Shown: positions 7,008-15,305, numbered from the stretch's first letter. The stretch is DNA of 33,228 bases from an uncultured bacterium (GCA_903831805.1 CAIKZD010000018.1:1-33228), one strand, 5' to 3'. The notes: a model not told the origin generated them from the sequence alone. Numbers and translations are program-made.

Positions 7008-9665
7008 CTACTTCCCACAACACTTCTTCCATTTCTTACCCGACCCGCACGGACACGGGTCATTTCTTCCGATTTTATCTTTATTGATAATTGGTTTTTG
7101 CTTGGGCTTTTCTTCCGCGCTTCCGCCGGCCGAATTTTCCTGGTTTTGCACTTCTTTGGCAGCGCCAAATTGCTGCACTTCTTCCCCGCCGCTGTAATTC
7201 AAGTTTTCTGGCTGCTGGGTGGTGGCTATCGCTTCCGGCACAGCTACGCTCACTTTGAAAATGGTGTGCACGATGGTGGAATGGATATTGTCCAAGAGAC
7301 TGGAAAACATGTGATAGGCTTCGCGTTTGTATTCCACCAAGGGATCGCGCTGGCCATACCCGCGGAGGCCAATGCCTTCTCGCAGATAATCAATCTCATC
7401 CAAATGGTCCATCCACAGCATATCCATGGTCTGGAAAATGATAGCCCGCTCAACGCCCCGCATATTCACTTCTCCCACTTCCTGCTCTTTTTTGTTGTAC
7501 GCTTCTTTAGCCAGACCAAAAAGATATTCCGTCACCAGTGCAATTTTTTCAGCCGTGTTTTCTCCACCAGCATTTTTCATTTCATCTAATTTATTTTTGA
7601 CCGCCTCATTCAAAGGGATGATTTTCCCAAGACCGTCAAAAATTTCTTGCATATTCCAATTTTCGCGATCTTCCGCGCTGTGGAAAGAAACAGCTCTTTC
7701 AATCTCTTCTCGCACATATTCCATCATCTCATTTTTAGCGTCCTTGGCTTTCAAAATTTCCTTGCGCTTTTTGTAAATGATTTCGCGCTGTTTGTTCATG
7801 ATGTCATCATATTCCAGCACGTGTTTTCGAATATCAAAATTGAAACCTTCAATCTTGGATTGGGCGTTTTCAATGGTGCGGGAAATAATGCGGTTCTGGA
7901 TCGGTTGATCTTCCGGCAACCCGAGCGTGTTCATCATGCTAATGAGCTTGTCGCCCCCAAAACGCCGCATCAGTTCATCTTCCAGCGAAACAAAAAATTG
8001 TGAGACGCCCGGATCACCTTGGCGCCCAGCCCGACCCCGCAACTGATTGTCAATGCGCCGGGCTTCGTGACGCTCCGTGCCCAGGATGAAAAGTCCGCCC
8101 ACTTCTTTCACGCCTTCACCCAGCTTGATGTCTGTGCCGCGTCCAGCCATGTTGGTCGCAATAGTGACTGCGCCGCGCGTGCCGGCATTAGTGATAATCA
8201 AGGCTTCTTTTTCATGCTGCTTAGCATTCAACACTTGATGATCCACACCAGAACGCGTAAGGAGAGCACTCAAATATTCCGATTTTTCAATGGCAATCGT
8301 ACCCACCAAAACCGGTTGTCCGGTGGCGTTAATCTCTTTGATTTTTTCGACTATGGCATCGAACTTGCCTTTCTCGGATTTATACACGATATCCGGCAAA
8401 TCTTTGCGCGCCAACGGCTTATTGGCCGGGATTTCCATCACGTCAATACTATACACTTTATGAAATTCTTCCGCCGAAGTGGAAGCCGTGCCGGTCATGC
8501 CGGCCAGTTTTTTGTACATGCGAAAATAGTTCTGGAAAGTGATAGTGGCCAAAGTGCGCGATTCTTTTTGCACTTGCACCCCTTCCTTGGCTTCAATGGC
8601 TTGATGCAACCCGTCACTATAGCGCCGGCCCGGCATGATGCGCCCCGTAAAGTCATCCACGATAATCACCTCGCCATCTTTCACGACATAATCTTTGTCA
8701 CACTGAAAAATGGCTTGGGCTTTCAAAGCTTGCTCCAGATGATGGACATAACTTATTTTGCCCGCTTCGTAGATATTACCCACCCCCAACCAGTTTTCAA
8801 ATTTGGAAATTCCGCTGTCGGTGATATAGACCGATTTCATCTTTTCATCCACTTCAAAGTCTTCGCCTTTCTTGAGGCGCGGGACCAGTTGGGCGAACTG
8901 CTGATATTGCTTGGTCGATTCAGAGTCCGGCGCACTGATGATGAGCGGGGTCCGGGCCTCATCGATCAAGATGGAATCCACTTCATCCACAATGGCAAAG
9001 TTATGTTCTCTTTGCGCCATCTGTTCCAAACTTTGCACCATATTGTCGCGCAGATAATCAAAGCCGAATTCATTATTCGTGCCATAAGTAATGTCCGCCG
9101 CGTACGCTGCTTGCCGACTGACCTGCGCCAAGTTTTCCATTTCGACACTCACTTCTTCAGCATCGATTTTTTTCGGTTGATAGGTGTAGGACGCATCATG
9201 AATGATGCAAGCCGTGCTCAGGCCCAAAAAACTGAAAATGGAACCCATCCAATTGCAATCACGCCTAGCCAAATAGTCATTGATCGTCACCACGTGCACG
9301 CCGAGACCAGTTAGCGCATTGAGATAGATCGGCAAAGTGGAAGTCAAAGTTTTGCCTTCACCGGTTTTCATTTCCGCAATCTTGCCTTGATGGAGCACGA
9401 TGCCACCGATGAGTTGCACATCGAAATGGCGCTCGCCAATGACGCGCTTGGCCGCTTCCCGCACCACCCCATAGGCCTCCGGCAAAATTTCATCCAGCGA
9501 TTCACCTTTAGCGATACGTTCCCTGAACTCAACCGTCTTATTTTTTAAAGCCTCGTCGCTAAGCGGCGAAATGACCGCCTCCAGCGAGTTTATTTTTTCC
9601 ACAATCGGGTTTAATTTGGCAATTTCCCGCTCATTCGAACCAAAAAGTTTATTGATAAAAGACAT
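7008..9665 (-). CDS. secA: Preprotein translocase ATPase SecA
   Basis: SecA drives proteins through the SecYEG channel by ATP hydrolysis at the inner face of the membrane. Counted from the ATG at 9665 (885 aa), Walker A is MKTGEGKTLT (99-108), followed by VVTINDYLARRD and the DEAD-type box VDEVDSILIDEARTP (226-240). The second helicase half shows ATNMAGRGTDI and LRGRAGRQGDPG. The C-terminus keeps the zinc/SecB-type motif NDPCPCGSGKKWKKCCGK (868-885) with four cysteines, after a low-complexity linker. The open frame extends to a TTG at 9701, but MSFINKLFGSNEREI is the family's normal start. It is preceded by a terminator-like repeat at 9705-9747. Confidence 0.96.
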   Translation of the reverse strand: MSFINKLFGSNEREIAKLNPIVEKINSLEAVISPLSDEALKNKTVEFRERIAKGESLDEILPEAYGVVREAAKRVIGERHFDVQLIGGIVLHQGKIAEMKTGEGKTLTSTLPIYLNALTGLGVHVVTINDYLARRDCNWMGSIFSFLGLSTACIIHDASYTYQPKKIDAEEVSVEMENLAQVSRQAAYAADITYGTNNEFGFDYLRDNMVQSLEQMAQREHNFAIVDEVDSILIDEARTPLIISAPDSESTKQYQQFAQLVPRLKKGEDFEVDEKMKSVYITDSGISKFENWLGVGNIYEAGKISYVHHLEQALKAQAIFQCDKDYVVKDGEVIIVDDFTGRIMPGRRYSDGLHQAIEAKEGVQVQKESRTLATITFQNYFRMYKKLAGMTGTASTSAEEFHKVYSIDVMEIPANKPLARKDLPDIVYKSEKGKFDAIVEKIKEINATGQPVLVGTIAIEKSEYLSALLTRSGVDHQVLNAKQHEKEALIITNAGTRGAVTIATNMAGRGTDIKLGEGVKEVGGLFILGTERHEARRIDNQLRGRAGRQGDPGVSQFFVSLEDELMRRFGGDKLISMMNTLGLPEDQPIQNRIISRTIENAQSKIEGFNFDIRKHVLEYDDIMNKQREIIYKKRKEILKAKDAKNEMMEYVREEIERAVSFHSAEDRENWNMQEIFDGLGKIIPLNEAVKNKLDEMKNAGGENTAEKIALVTEYLFGLAKEAYNKKEQEVGEVNMRGVERAIIFQTMDMLWMDHLDEIDYLREGIGLRGYGQRDPLVEYKREAYHMFSSLLDNIHSTIVHTIFKVSVAVPEAIATTQQPENLNYSGGEEVQQFGAAKEVQNQENSAGGSAEEKPKQKPIINKDKIGRNDPCPCGSGKKWKKCCGK

Positions 9666-9704
9666 AAAGGCGTTTATTTCATTAATTACATAATCTTTCA
9701 AGCT

Positions 9705-9740
9705 TTCCTAGTCTACTAAAAAAAGCCCTCTTCGTCAAAG
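9705..9740 (-). repeat. 36-bp direct repeat, copy 1 (terminator arm upstream of secA)
   Basis: A 36-bp sequence identical to 11117-11152, including a run of seven A. Read on the minus strand it supplies the 3' arm and T run of an intrinsic terminator: GACGAAGAGGGCTTTTTTT. Confidence 0.92.
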
Positions 9741-9747
9741 ACGAGAG
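9718..9747 (-). terminator. Terminator of the 391-aa protein gene
   Basis: Minus-strand stem CTCTCGTC with GACGAAGAG (one bulged A, loop TTT), then GGGC and seven T. It ends the transcript of the gene at 9867-11042 and lies just before secA. Confidence 0.65.
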
Positions 9748-9866
9748 AAATCCAAGTGTACAAAGTCTTGACAAGAGACGTATGAAATGGCTACACATTT
9801 CTTGCCCGAGGTACGCGCGATGGTGCTTAAAAGTTATATACCCTTGCAAAATTATTTCTTAACTGA
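9748..9866. other. Intergenic 3' region, no gene seen
   Basis: This stretch downstream of the 391-aa gene has no convincing reading frame. A TTGACA on the plus strand near 9770 has no good -10 partner (TACACA at best). Confidence 0.4.
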
Positions 9867-11042
9867 CTAGTGAAGTGTTCCCGCAATGTCTTCAACTAGG
9901 CTCATAAAATCAAGTTGTTTTCCATTCAAAGGACCTACGGAGGAAACATCTTGCCCACACTCAAAATTCACAACCTTATTTCCAATAACCACACTGACAA
10001 TTGGAGGCGAACCAATATAGTTCGCATCCCATCTAATCAGATTGTCATTTATTTTGTTTTGGATATTAGCACCTTTTTTACAAACATCACTCCACAAATC
10101 ACCTCGATCAGTTTTTGCTGTTAATGGCTGATTTTTACCATTACAATCATTTTTGGCAATAGCACTGTGCCATGTGTTTTGCATCCATTGTTCCAAGGAC
10201 ATTCCTTGTGGCAAGTCTGATTGGGTTACAGCACAGACTCCGTACAAGTTAGCATTTTCATATGCAATACTCACAATGCCAACAATTGGAAGACCTGTCT
10301 GTGCTATGCTCATCTTTTTTATTTCTTTCTGATCTGATGAAAGGGTAAGGGTTTTCGGATTATTCCTTGGAGCAATAACACTCATTCCGGGAATGATAAA
10401 ATCTTCTTTTTGCCAATTCGTTAATCCTCCATTTTTCCATTTTTGTTCCAGTGAAGATATTTTTGCATTTAATGTATCGCTAGTGGAAACTTGATCGATA
10501 AGGACTGCATTTTTTAATCCACTTAGGATTCCTTGCGAGATGCTATCCTGCATATCCATATTTTTCTTATCTATGTCCGTAGGTTTTCCCGACCCAACCA
10601 CGCAATAATATTGAGATCTAGCAGAATGAAGGACAAATCCGTCAAATTGTTTTATGTATTCAGGAGCATTGTCTGACGGCCTACCTAAAACCTTAGCGAC
10701 GGTAGTTATACCATCTTTATTAGCACACTCCTTATTTATGGCACTTAATGTTTTTGAGAAAAAATGCACACTTTGCTCTTGCTGATTAACTTCATAAGTC
10801 AAATCTCCAAGCATGGCTGCATCCATAGGAATCTTGAATCCTAATTCTTTTACTTCCAAATAATTCTGACCATTGATTGGATTTACTGCAACTTGTTGTA
10901 CTGGTTTCGCTTGCAATGGAGCTTGCACTGCTTGTTCAATCGCCGGTTGGTTTTTTTCATACATCCACACAAAAGTGCTTGCAGTTATAGCGATGATAAC
11001 TAGCACAGTTGCACCAAGAGTGGTCCCGACTTTTTTATTCAT
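9867..11042 (-). CDS. Membrane-anchored or secreted protein of unknown function
   Basis: A 391-aa protein I do not recognise. It has a lysine-containing start (MNKKVGTTLG) and one hydrophobic segment (about 8-28, ATVLVIIAITASTFVWM), which is a signal anchor. A Pro/Gln/Ala-rich linker (30-55) leads to a large extracytoplasmic domain. That domain contains cysteines in the contexts ECANKD, YYCVVG, YGVCAV, NDCNGK, DVCKKG and FECGQD, an even number that could form disulfides. No catalytic motif is evident. Base composition is more AT-rich than its neighbours. It is transcribed alone between the hpf and secA terminators and is flanked by 36-bp perfect direct repeats, which suggests later insertion. 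A TATAAT lies upstream at 11111-11116 without a good -35. Confidence 0.75.
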   Translation of the reverse strand: MNKKVGTTLGATVLVIIAITASTFVWMYEKNQPAIEQAVQAPLQAKPVQQVAVNPINGQNYLEVKELGFKIPMDAAMLGDLTYEVNQQEQSVHFFSKTLSAINKECANKDGITTVAKVLGRPSDNAPEYIKQFDGFVLHSARSQYYCVVGSGKPTDIDKKNMDMQDSISQGILSGLKNAVLIDQVSTSDTLNAKISSLEQKWKNGGLTNWQKEDFIIPGMSVIAPRNNPKTLTLSSDQKEIKKMSIAQTGLPIVGIVSIAYENANLYGVCAVTQSDLPQGMSLEQWMQNTWHSAIAKNDCNGKNQPLTAKTDRGDLWSDVCKKGANIQNKINDNLIRWDANYIGSPPIVSVVIGNKVVNFECGQDVSSVGPLNGKQLDFMSLVEDIAGTLH

Positions 11043-11116
11043 ATTTTTGTTTTTTGTTTATTGCTTATTTTAATTTTTTATTTTTAGCTGAGCAATTCAT
11101 GTTATACCAAATTATA

Positions 11117-11152
11117 TTCCTAGTCTACTAAAAAAAGCCCTCTTCGTCAAAG
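11117..11152 (-). repeat. 36-bp direct repeat, copy 2 (terminator arm downstream of hpf)
   Basis: Identical over 36 bp to 9705-9740 and in the same orientation. Together the copies bracket the 391-aa protein gene. Confidence 0.92.
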
Positions 11153-11166
11153 GAACAGAGCTTTTT
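11130..11166 (-). terminator. Intrinsic terminator of the cell-wall operon (after hpf)
   Basis: Minus-strand AAAAAGCTCT pairs with AGGGCTTTTT (one wobble), and the T run continues. It starts seven bases after the hpf stop. Confidence 0.75.
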
Positions 11167-11173
11167 CGAAAAT

Positions 11174-11542
11174 CTACTTTTTAAACCTAGCTTCACCGTC
11201 CACTACCATCTTTTTCTTGATAGAACGCGCTCCCCGCTTGCGCAAATCGCGCGCCCGCTCAGTGTCACCCACAATTTGGTTTTGCATCTGCAAAACTACC
11301 ATATCCACTGATCCCTCGATGCTTTCGCTCGTTTCCGAAGCTCGGTACAACTTGCGCGGAGCCTTAATCATGAACTCTACATAAAACTGACCTTTCTTAT
11401 CCATCGCCACTTCCACTTCATATTCCATAGTCTTTTTCAAAAACTTTTCCATCTTTTGGATCCTTTTCACAATGTAATCTTTAGTCTCATCGGACAGCGT
11501 CACTTTCTTACAAAACAGACGCAAATTGAGGATTTTGTCCAT
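11174..11542 (-). CDS. hpf: Ribosome hibernation-promoting factor, short form (HPF/RaiA)
   Basis: Binds the 30S decoding region and helps silence ribosomes when growth slows. The 122-aa protein is the single-domain short form, without the C-terminal dimerisation domain of long HPF. The beta-alpha-beta-beta-beta-alpha fold is visible: LRLFCKKVTLSDETKDYIVK (8-27), VEVAMDKKGQFYVEFMIKAP, then a helix starting EGSVDMVVLQMQNQI. The basic C-terminus (RKRGARSIKKK) is typical. It is the last gene of the trmD-ftsW-murG-murC-murB-hpf run, 33 bp after murB, and is followed by a terminator. Confidence 0.88.
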   Translation of the reverse strand: MDKILNLRLFCKKVTLSDETKDYIVKRIQKMEKFLKKTMEYEVEVAMDKKGQFYVEFMIKAPRKLYRASETSESIEGSVDMVVLQMQNQIVGDTERARDLRKRGARSIKKKMVVDGEARFKK

Positions 11543-11575
11543 AGTTATTTTATTTTAGTAATTAGTAAAGAATTT

Positions 11576-12526
11576 CTAGAAACCCACATATTGGATTTCT
11601 TCCTTGAGTTGCACCCCGAACTCGTTGCGCACTTTCATCTTAATGAGACTGGCCAACATCATGACGTCTTGTGCTGTGCCTGCTCCTAGATTTACTACAA
11701 AATTGGCATGCTTTTCGCTCACCATCACGCCCCCCATTTTCTTACCCTTAAGACCCGCTTCTTCGATAAGCCAACCGGCTGGAATTTTTTCATCTCTAAG
11801 CGCATTGCCAGTATCTTTTTCGAATCTCATCCTCAATTTTTCGTCAGCAACAACTGGATTGAGAAAAAATGAACCAGGACTGCTTTCTTGCGGATGTATG
11901 ACATTTCTTTTTTTAATTATATCCATAGCCTCATTCCAACTCTTGTCCTTGTCTCCTTTTTCCAATTTAATAACCGCTGATAGTATGATAAGATTGGGCT
12001 TTAATTTGAACACACTTCCAAAATATTCGAACTGACATTCTTCATTCGCATAAACATACTCTTTCATTTCATTTATATCAAAAGCACTGACACTTTCAAT
12101 TGTCATGCCGGTGTTTTTTCCAAAGGCGCGTGCGTTTCCGCGAATGGCACCTCCAATCGTTCCAGGAATTCCAGCTGCCCATTCCATCCCAGTGAAATTG
12201 TTGGCTATTGAATCTTTAACAACCTTGGCCAAGGAAACTCCTGCGCCAACTTTTATTTTATTTTTTTCGACATCAACATAAAATTCAATGCATCTTATTC
12301 TGATAACCAAGCCATCAAAACCGGCATCATTCACAAGCACATTACTTCCTCCACCTAGTATAAAAAATCGTAAGTCATTATTCCTGGCATATTGCAAAGC
12401 TTCAATCAGTTCTTCCTCAGAAGAAACTTCCACAAAAAACCGCGCCGGACCACCAATCTTAAAAGTGGTTAGCGGCGAGAGTGGAACATTTTCTTGAATA
12501 TTAATTTTTATCCCTTGACTTTTCAT
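11576..12526 (-). CDS. murB: UDP-N-acetylenolpyruvoylglucosamine reductase (MurB)
   Basis: FAD enzyme that reduces UDP-GlcNAc-enolpyruvate to UDP-MurNAc. From the ATG at 12526 (316 aa): PLTTFKIGGPARFFVEV (18-34), the FAD loop FILGGGSNVLVND (55-67), WAAGIPGTIGGAIRGNARAFG (116-136, quoted in part as GIPGTIGGAIRGNA), the proton-donor serine in SSPGSFFLNP (Ser219) and the catalytic Glu near 309-310 in LKEEIQYVGF. One oddity is the usual Y-R-x-S segment, which reads YFGSVF (168-173), so the conserved Arg is a Phe. The frame is open to a TTG inside murC, but the ATG 45 bp after the murC stop gives the normal length. Confidence 0.93.
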   Translation of the reverse strand: MKSQGIKINIQENVPLSPLTTFKIGGPARFFVEVSSEEELIEALQYARNNDLRFFILGGGSNVLVNDAGFDGLVIRIRCIEFYVDVEKNKIKVGAGVSLAKVVKDSIANNFTGMEWAAGIPGTIGGAIRGNARAFGKNTGMTIESVSAFDINEMKEYVYANEECQFEYFGSVFKLKPNLIILSAVIKLEKGDKDKSWNEAMDIIKKRNVIHPQESSPGSFFLNPVVADEKLRMRFEKDTGNALRDEKIPAGWLIEEAGLKGKKMGGVMVSEKHANFVVNLGAGTAQDVMMLASLIKMKVRNEFGVQLKEEIQYVGF

Positions 12527-12570
12527 TGATTTAGGTGTATAATATAAAACTGTATTAGGTGGAAGGTTTT

Positions 12571-13992
12571 TTATTTCTCTTTCAGCTTCGCCGCCACTTC
12601 CCAACCGTTGCCGGCGCCGATGGTGATGACCACGTCGTCCGGTCCGATTTTGTCTTTCAGGTATTCCACTGCCTCAGGGATGGTTGCGATATGTTCGGCT
12701 TTGTCGCGGCTGAATTGATTGATGAGTTTCACGATATCACGCGAATGCACACCACCCTGGGTTTCCCGCGCGCTGCCATAGATGTCCAGCACAATCACTT
12801 TGTCAGCCGCATCAAAACTTTGCGAGAATTCACTGAGCAGCGCCTTGGTGCGGGTAAAAGTGTGTGGGTGGAAAACCGCCCAGATGTTTTTTTCCGGATA
12901 ACGTGCACGGGCGCCAGCCAGAGTGGCTTGCAACTCTTGCGGATGATGGCCATAATCATCAATTAGAATAGCACCGTTGCGCTCGCCGATATATTCGAAC
13001 CTTCTGGACGTCCCTTGAAAATTTTTGAGCGCCGCCCTGACCTTTTCAAGATTGATTTGCAGTTTATGACAAGTGGCCACAACCGCCGCCGCATTCAAAA
13101 TATTATGTTTGCCCGACAACTGAATTTTAAACTCGCCCAAGCTTTTTTCTTTAAATAATATCTCAAAAAGCTGGAATTCTTTTTGCATTTGGTCATTTGA
13201 AATTTGAGCTTTATTTGACATTTGTAATTTGACATTTGTAATTTGGCAATCAGCATCTTTGGAAAATCCATACGTCACCACTTCAGCCTTACAACTCTTG
13301 GCTATCTCTAGCGTATCCACCGAGTCTCCCCACGTCACCAGAAATCCGACTTTCGGCAAACGCGCCACAAATTCCTGGAAAGCTTTTTTATATTCGGCGA
13401 AGTCGGCAAAAAAATCCGGATGGTCAAAATCACAACTGGTCAAGATCACCGCTTTCGGATCATACAGTCGCAATTTATTCTGATATTCATCCGCTTCGGC
13501 CACGAAAAATTCGCCCTGTCCAATGAGCGCATTGCCGCCCCAATTCAAAACTTTGCTGCCGATAATGGCGCTCGGGTCAAGGCCGCAATCTTTCAAAGTA
13601 TTGGCCAGCCAGGCAGACGTAGTGGTTTTGCCATGGGTCCCGCAAACGGCCAGGCCATATTTTTCATTGAAAAAATGCGCCAGCATTTCCGGATAGCTGA
13701 CCATCTTGAGCTTTCTCTTTTGCGCTTCGGCCATCTCGGGATTATTCTCAGCGTTATAGGAAGTAGAATAAATGACTAAATCCGCGTCCGACGGAACATT
13801 CTCCGCCGCGAATTTTTCAAAATAGGCTATCCCCAAGCGCTGCAAAATTTCATCGGTGAAAAATTTTTCCGCCGTATCCGAACCGCTGATTTCCACGCCC
13901 ATCGCGTGCAAAATTTCTACCACCGCGATTACACCGGAGCCCTTGATGCCGATGACGTATACTTTCTTGATATTTTCCAGATTAATAAACAT
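12571..13992 (-). CDS. murC: UDP-N-acetylmuramate--L-alanine ligase (MurC)
   Basis: Adds L-alanine to UDP-MurNAc using ATP. The 473-aa Mur ligase has the N-terminal Rossmann loop VIGIKGSGVIAV (13-24), the ATP loop CGTHGKTTTS (117-126), GKHNILNA (294-301), SRRFEYIGE (329-337) and DDYGHHPQELQATL (345-358). The C-terminal third is MurC-like. The central segment AEADEYQNKLRLYDPKA (165-181) followed by CDFDHPDFF has the DEY and FDH style of Mpl (murein peptide ligase) rather than the usual DES of MurC. Operon context (murG upstream, murB downstream) favours MurC. Residues about 250-274 are encoded by a low-complexity repeat and look like an insertion. Confidence 0.9.
   Translation of the reverse strand: MFINLENIKKVYVIGIKGSGVIAVVEILHAMGVEISGSDTAEKFFTDEILQRLGIAYFEKFAAENVPSDADLVIYSTSYNAENNPEMAEAQKRKLKMVSYPEMLAHFFNEKYGLAVCGTHGKTTTSAWLANTLKDCGLDPSAIIGSKVLNWGGNALIGQGEFFVAEADEYQNKLRLYDPKAVILTSCDFDHPDFFADFAEYKKAFQEFVARLPKVGFLVTWGDSVDTLEIAKSCKAEVVTYGFSKDADCQITNVKLQMSNKAQISNDQMQKEFQLFEILFKEKSLGEFKIQLSGKHNILNAAAVVATCHKLQINLEKVRAALKNFQGTSRRFEYIGERNGAILIDDYGHHPQELQATLAGARARYPEKNIWAVFHPHTFTRTKALLSEFSQSFDAADKVIVLDIYGSARETQGGVHSRDIVKLINQFSRDKAEHIATIPEAVEYLKDKIGPDDVVITIGAGNGWEVAAKLKEK
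13171..13245 (-). repeat. Low-complexity repeat inside murC
   Basis: On the minus strand CAAATTACAAATGT occurs twice in tandem, followed by CAAATTTCAAATGACCAAAT. The same words fill the murG-murC gap (14026-14150). Here they are in frame and encode a polar peptide around NVKLQMSNKAQISNDQMQ. Confidence 0.75.
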
Positions 13993-14025
13993 GGTTATTA
14001 CAAATTACCAAATTACATAAAACAA

Positions 14026-14150
14026 TCATCCGCCAAATTCCAAATTACAAATATCAAATGACAAATAAAATCTAAAATCCAAATGACAAAAATTTGAAAT
14101 TTGTCATTGGAAATTGATTTGAAATTTGGATTTTGAAATTTGATATTTTA
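14026..14150. repeat. Nested inverted-repeat region between murG and murC
   Basis: The 180-bp gap is mostly an AT-rich nested palindrome. AAATATCAAAT (14049-14059) pairs with ATTTGATATTT (14138-14148), AAAATCCAAAT (14074-14084) with ATTTGGATTTT (about 14124-14134), and an inner CAAATGACAAA with TTTGTCATTGG. It shares words with the repeat in murC. No gene is seen. It would fold strongly in the operon mRNA. Confidence 0.75.
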
Positions 14151-14172
14151 TTAGTGTTTTTATTTTGGCTTA

Positions 14173-15276
14173 TTATTTTATCATCCCCAAGATTCCTTCT
14201 GCAATCCGCTCCGCGGCTTCCGGATGATAAAAGTTATTCTTAATATTTGTTCTCAGCTTAGCATTCAGCGCCTCGTCATTCAGGATTTCATCAATTTTTT
14301 CTCTCAGCATATTATTTCCGATATTATTTTCCTCCAAAACAATACACCCGCCGACTTTGGCCACCGCATAAGCGTTCATGCGTTGATGCCCATTGGCAGA
14401 ACTATCCAATGGAATGATGATGGCCGGCTTGCCGTTAGCGGCAATTTCCGCAATCGAACTGCTACCGGCTCGAGAAATGATGAGATCGGAAGCGGCCAAA
14501 ACATCTTTCAATTCTTCTCCGATAAAAGCCACCGGGAAATAGCCCTCACGCCCAGCCTTGATGCCCAGCTCGCCGGCTTTATGCTTCACCGCCTCAAAAT
14601 TGTTGATGCCCGTCTGATGGATGACTTGATATTTATGCAGCAGTTCCGGCAAGATGGTGATTATTTTGTCATTGATCACTTGTGCGCCCTGCGAACCGCC
14701 CCAGACAAAAATGGTTTTTTTGGATTCGTGGAGAGAAAACAGTGTGCGCGCTTTTTGCGCATCCCCGGATGCAATGTCGGGGCGCAAAGGCGAACCGGTC
14801 AACACCACTTGCTCTGCGGGGAAATATATTTGGGCGGAAGCATAGGAAACTGCCACCCGGGTCGAAAGTTTTCCTAACATCGAATTGGCCAGTCCTGGAT
14901 TGGCATCCGATTCGTGGATCATAATGGGAATGCGATATAGCCAGCCGGCCAAAACCACAGGGAAAGATGCCGCCCCGCCTTTGGAAAAAATAGCGTCCGG
15001 CATATACCAAAGCAAAATCCAAAGAGCCTGGACAATGCCAAAAGGAATCCTAAAAACATCCAGAAAATTCAGCCACGAAAAATAGCGTCGCATTTTTCCT
15101 GTAGCTACACTTTTAATCGGAATTTGAGTGGCCGACATAAGACGTTCTTCCAGCTCTCCCTGCGGTCCGACAAAAAGGAATTCCGCCCCTGGGTTCTTTT
15201 CTTTTATTTTCCCAGCTACGGCGATAAGAGGAACGATATGCCCGCCACTCACGCCGCCTGTTAAGACAATACGCAT
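14173..15276 (-). CDS. murG: UDP-GlcNAc--lipid I GlcNAc transferase (MurG)
   Basis: Membrane-associated glycosyltransferase that converts lipid I to lipid II, the last cytoplasmic step of peptidoglycan synthesis. The 367-aa GT-B protein starts with the glycine-rich loop TGGVSGGHIVPLIAVA (6-21). It has FSKGGAASFPVVLAGW and the acceptor-side HESDANPGLANSMLGK, then the C-terminal donor domain with FVWGGSQGAQVIND and the UDP-GlcNAc site SRAGSSSIAEIAANGKPAI, followed by NGHQRMNA. All family loops are intact. It lies 29 bp after ftsW, so flippase-partner and lipid II synthesis genes are coupled. Confidence 0.95.
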   Translation of the reverse strand: MRIVLTGGVSGGHIVPLIAVAGKIKEKNPGAEFLFVGPQGELEERLMSATQIPIKSVATGKMRRYFSWLNFLDVFRIPFGIVQALWILLWYMPDAIFSKGGAASFPVVLAGWLYRIPIMIHESDANPGLANSMLGKLSTRVAVSYASAQIYFPAEQVVLTGSPLRPDIASGDAQKARTLFSLHESKKTIFVWGGSQGAQVINDKIITILPELLHKYQVIHQTGINNFEAVKHKAGELGIKAGREGYFPVAFIGEELKDVLAASDLIISRAGSSSIAEIAANGKPAIIIPLDSSANGHQRMNAYAVAKVGGCIVLEENNIGNNMLREKIDEILNDEALNAKLRTNIKNNFYHPEAAERIAEGILGMIK

Positions 15277-15305
15277 AATAAATATATGTTAATAATTTAA
15301 GCTTA

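Noticed and set aside
8019-9314. Long plus-strand open frame of 431 codons
   Set aside because: It is antisense to secA, whose motifs are intact along the same stretch, and its product (many His, Phe and Arg residues) matches no family.
9766-9795. Plus-strand promoter starting with TTGACA in the gap after the 391-aa gene
   Set aside because: No acceptable -10 box at the right distance and no gene on that strand downstream.
12527-12604. Longer MurB start at TTG within murC
   Set aside because: It would add 26 residues without homology; the ATG at 12526 gives the normal N-terminus.
14026-14150. Possible CRISPR array between murG and murC
   Set aside because: Repeated words are short, irregular and without spacers of constant length, and no cas gene is in the window.
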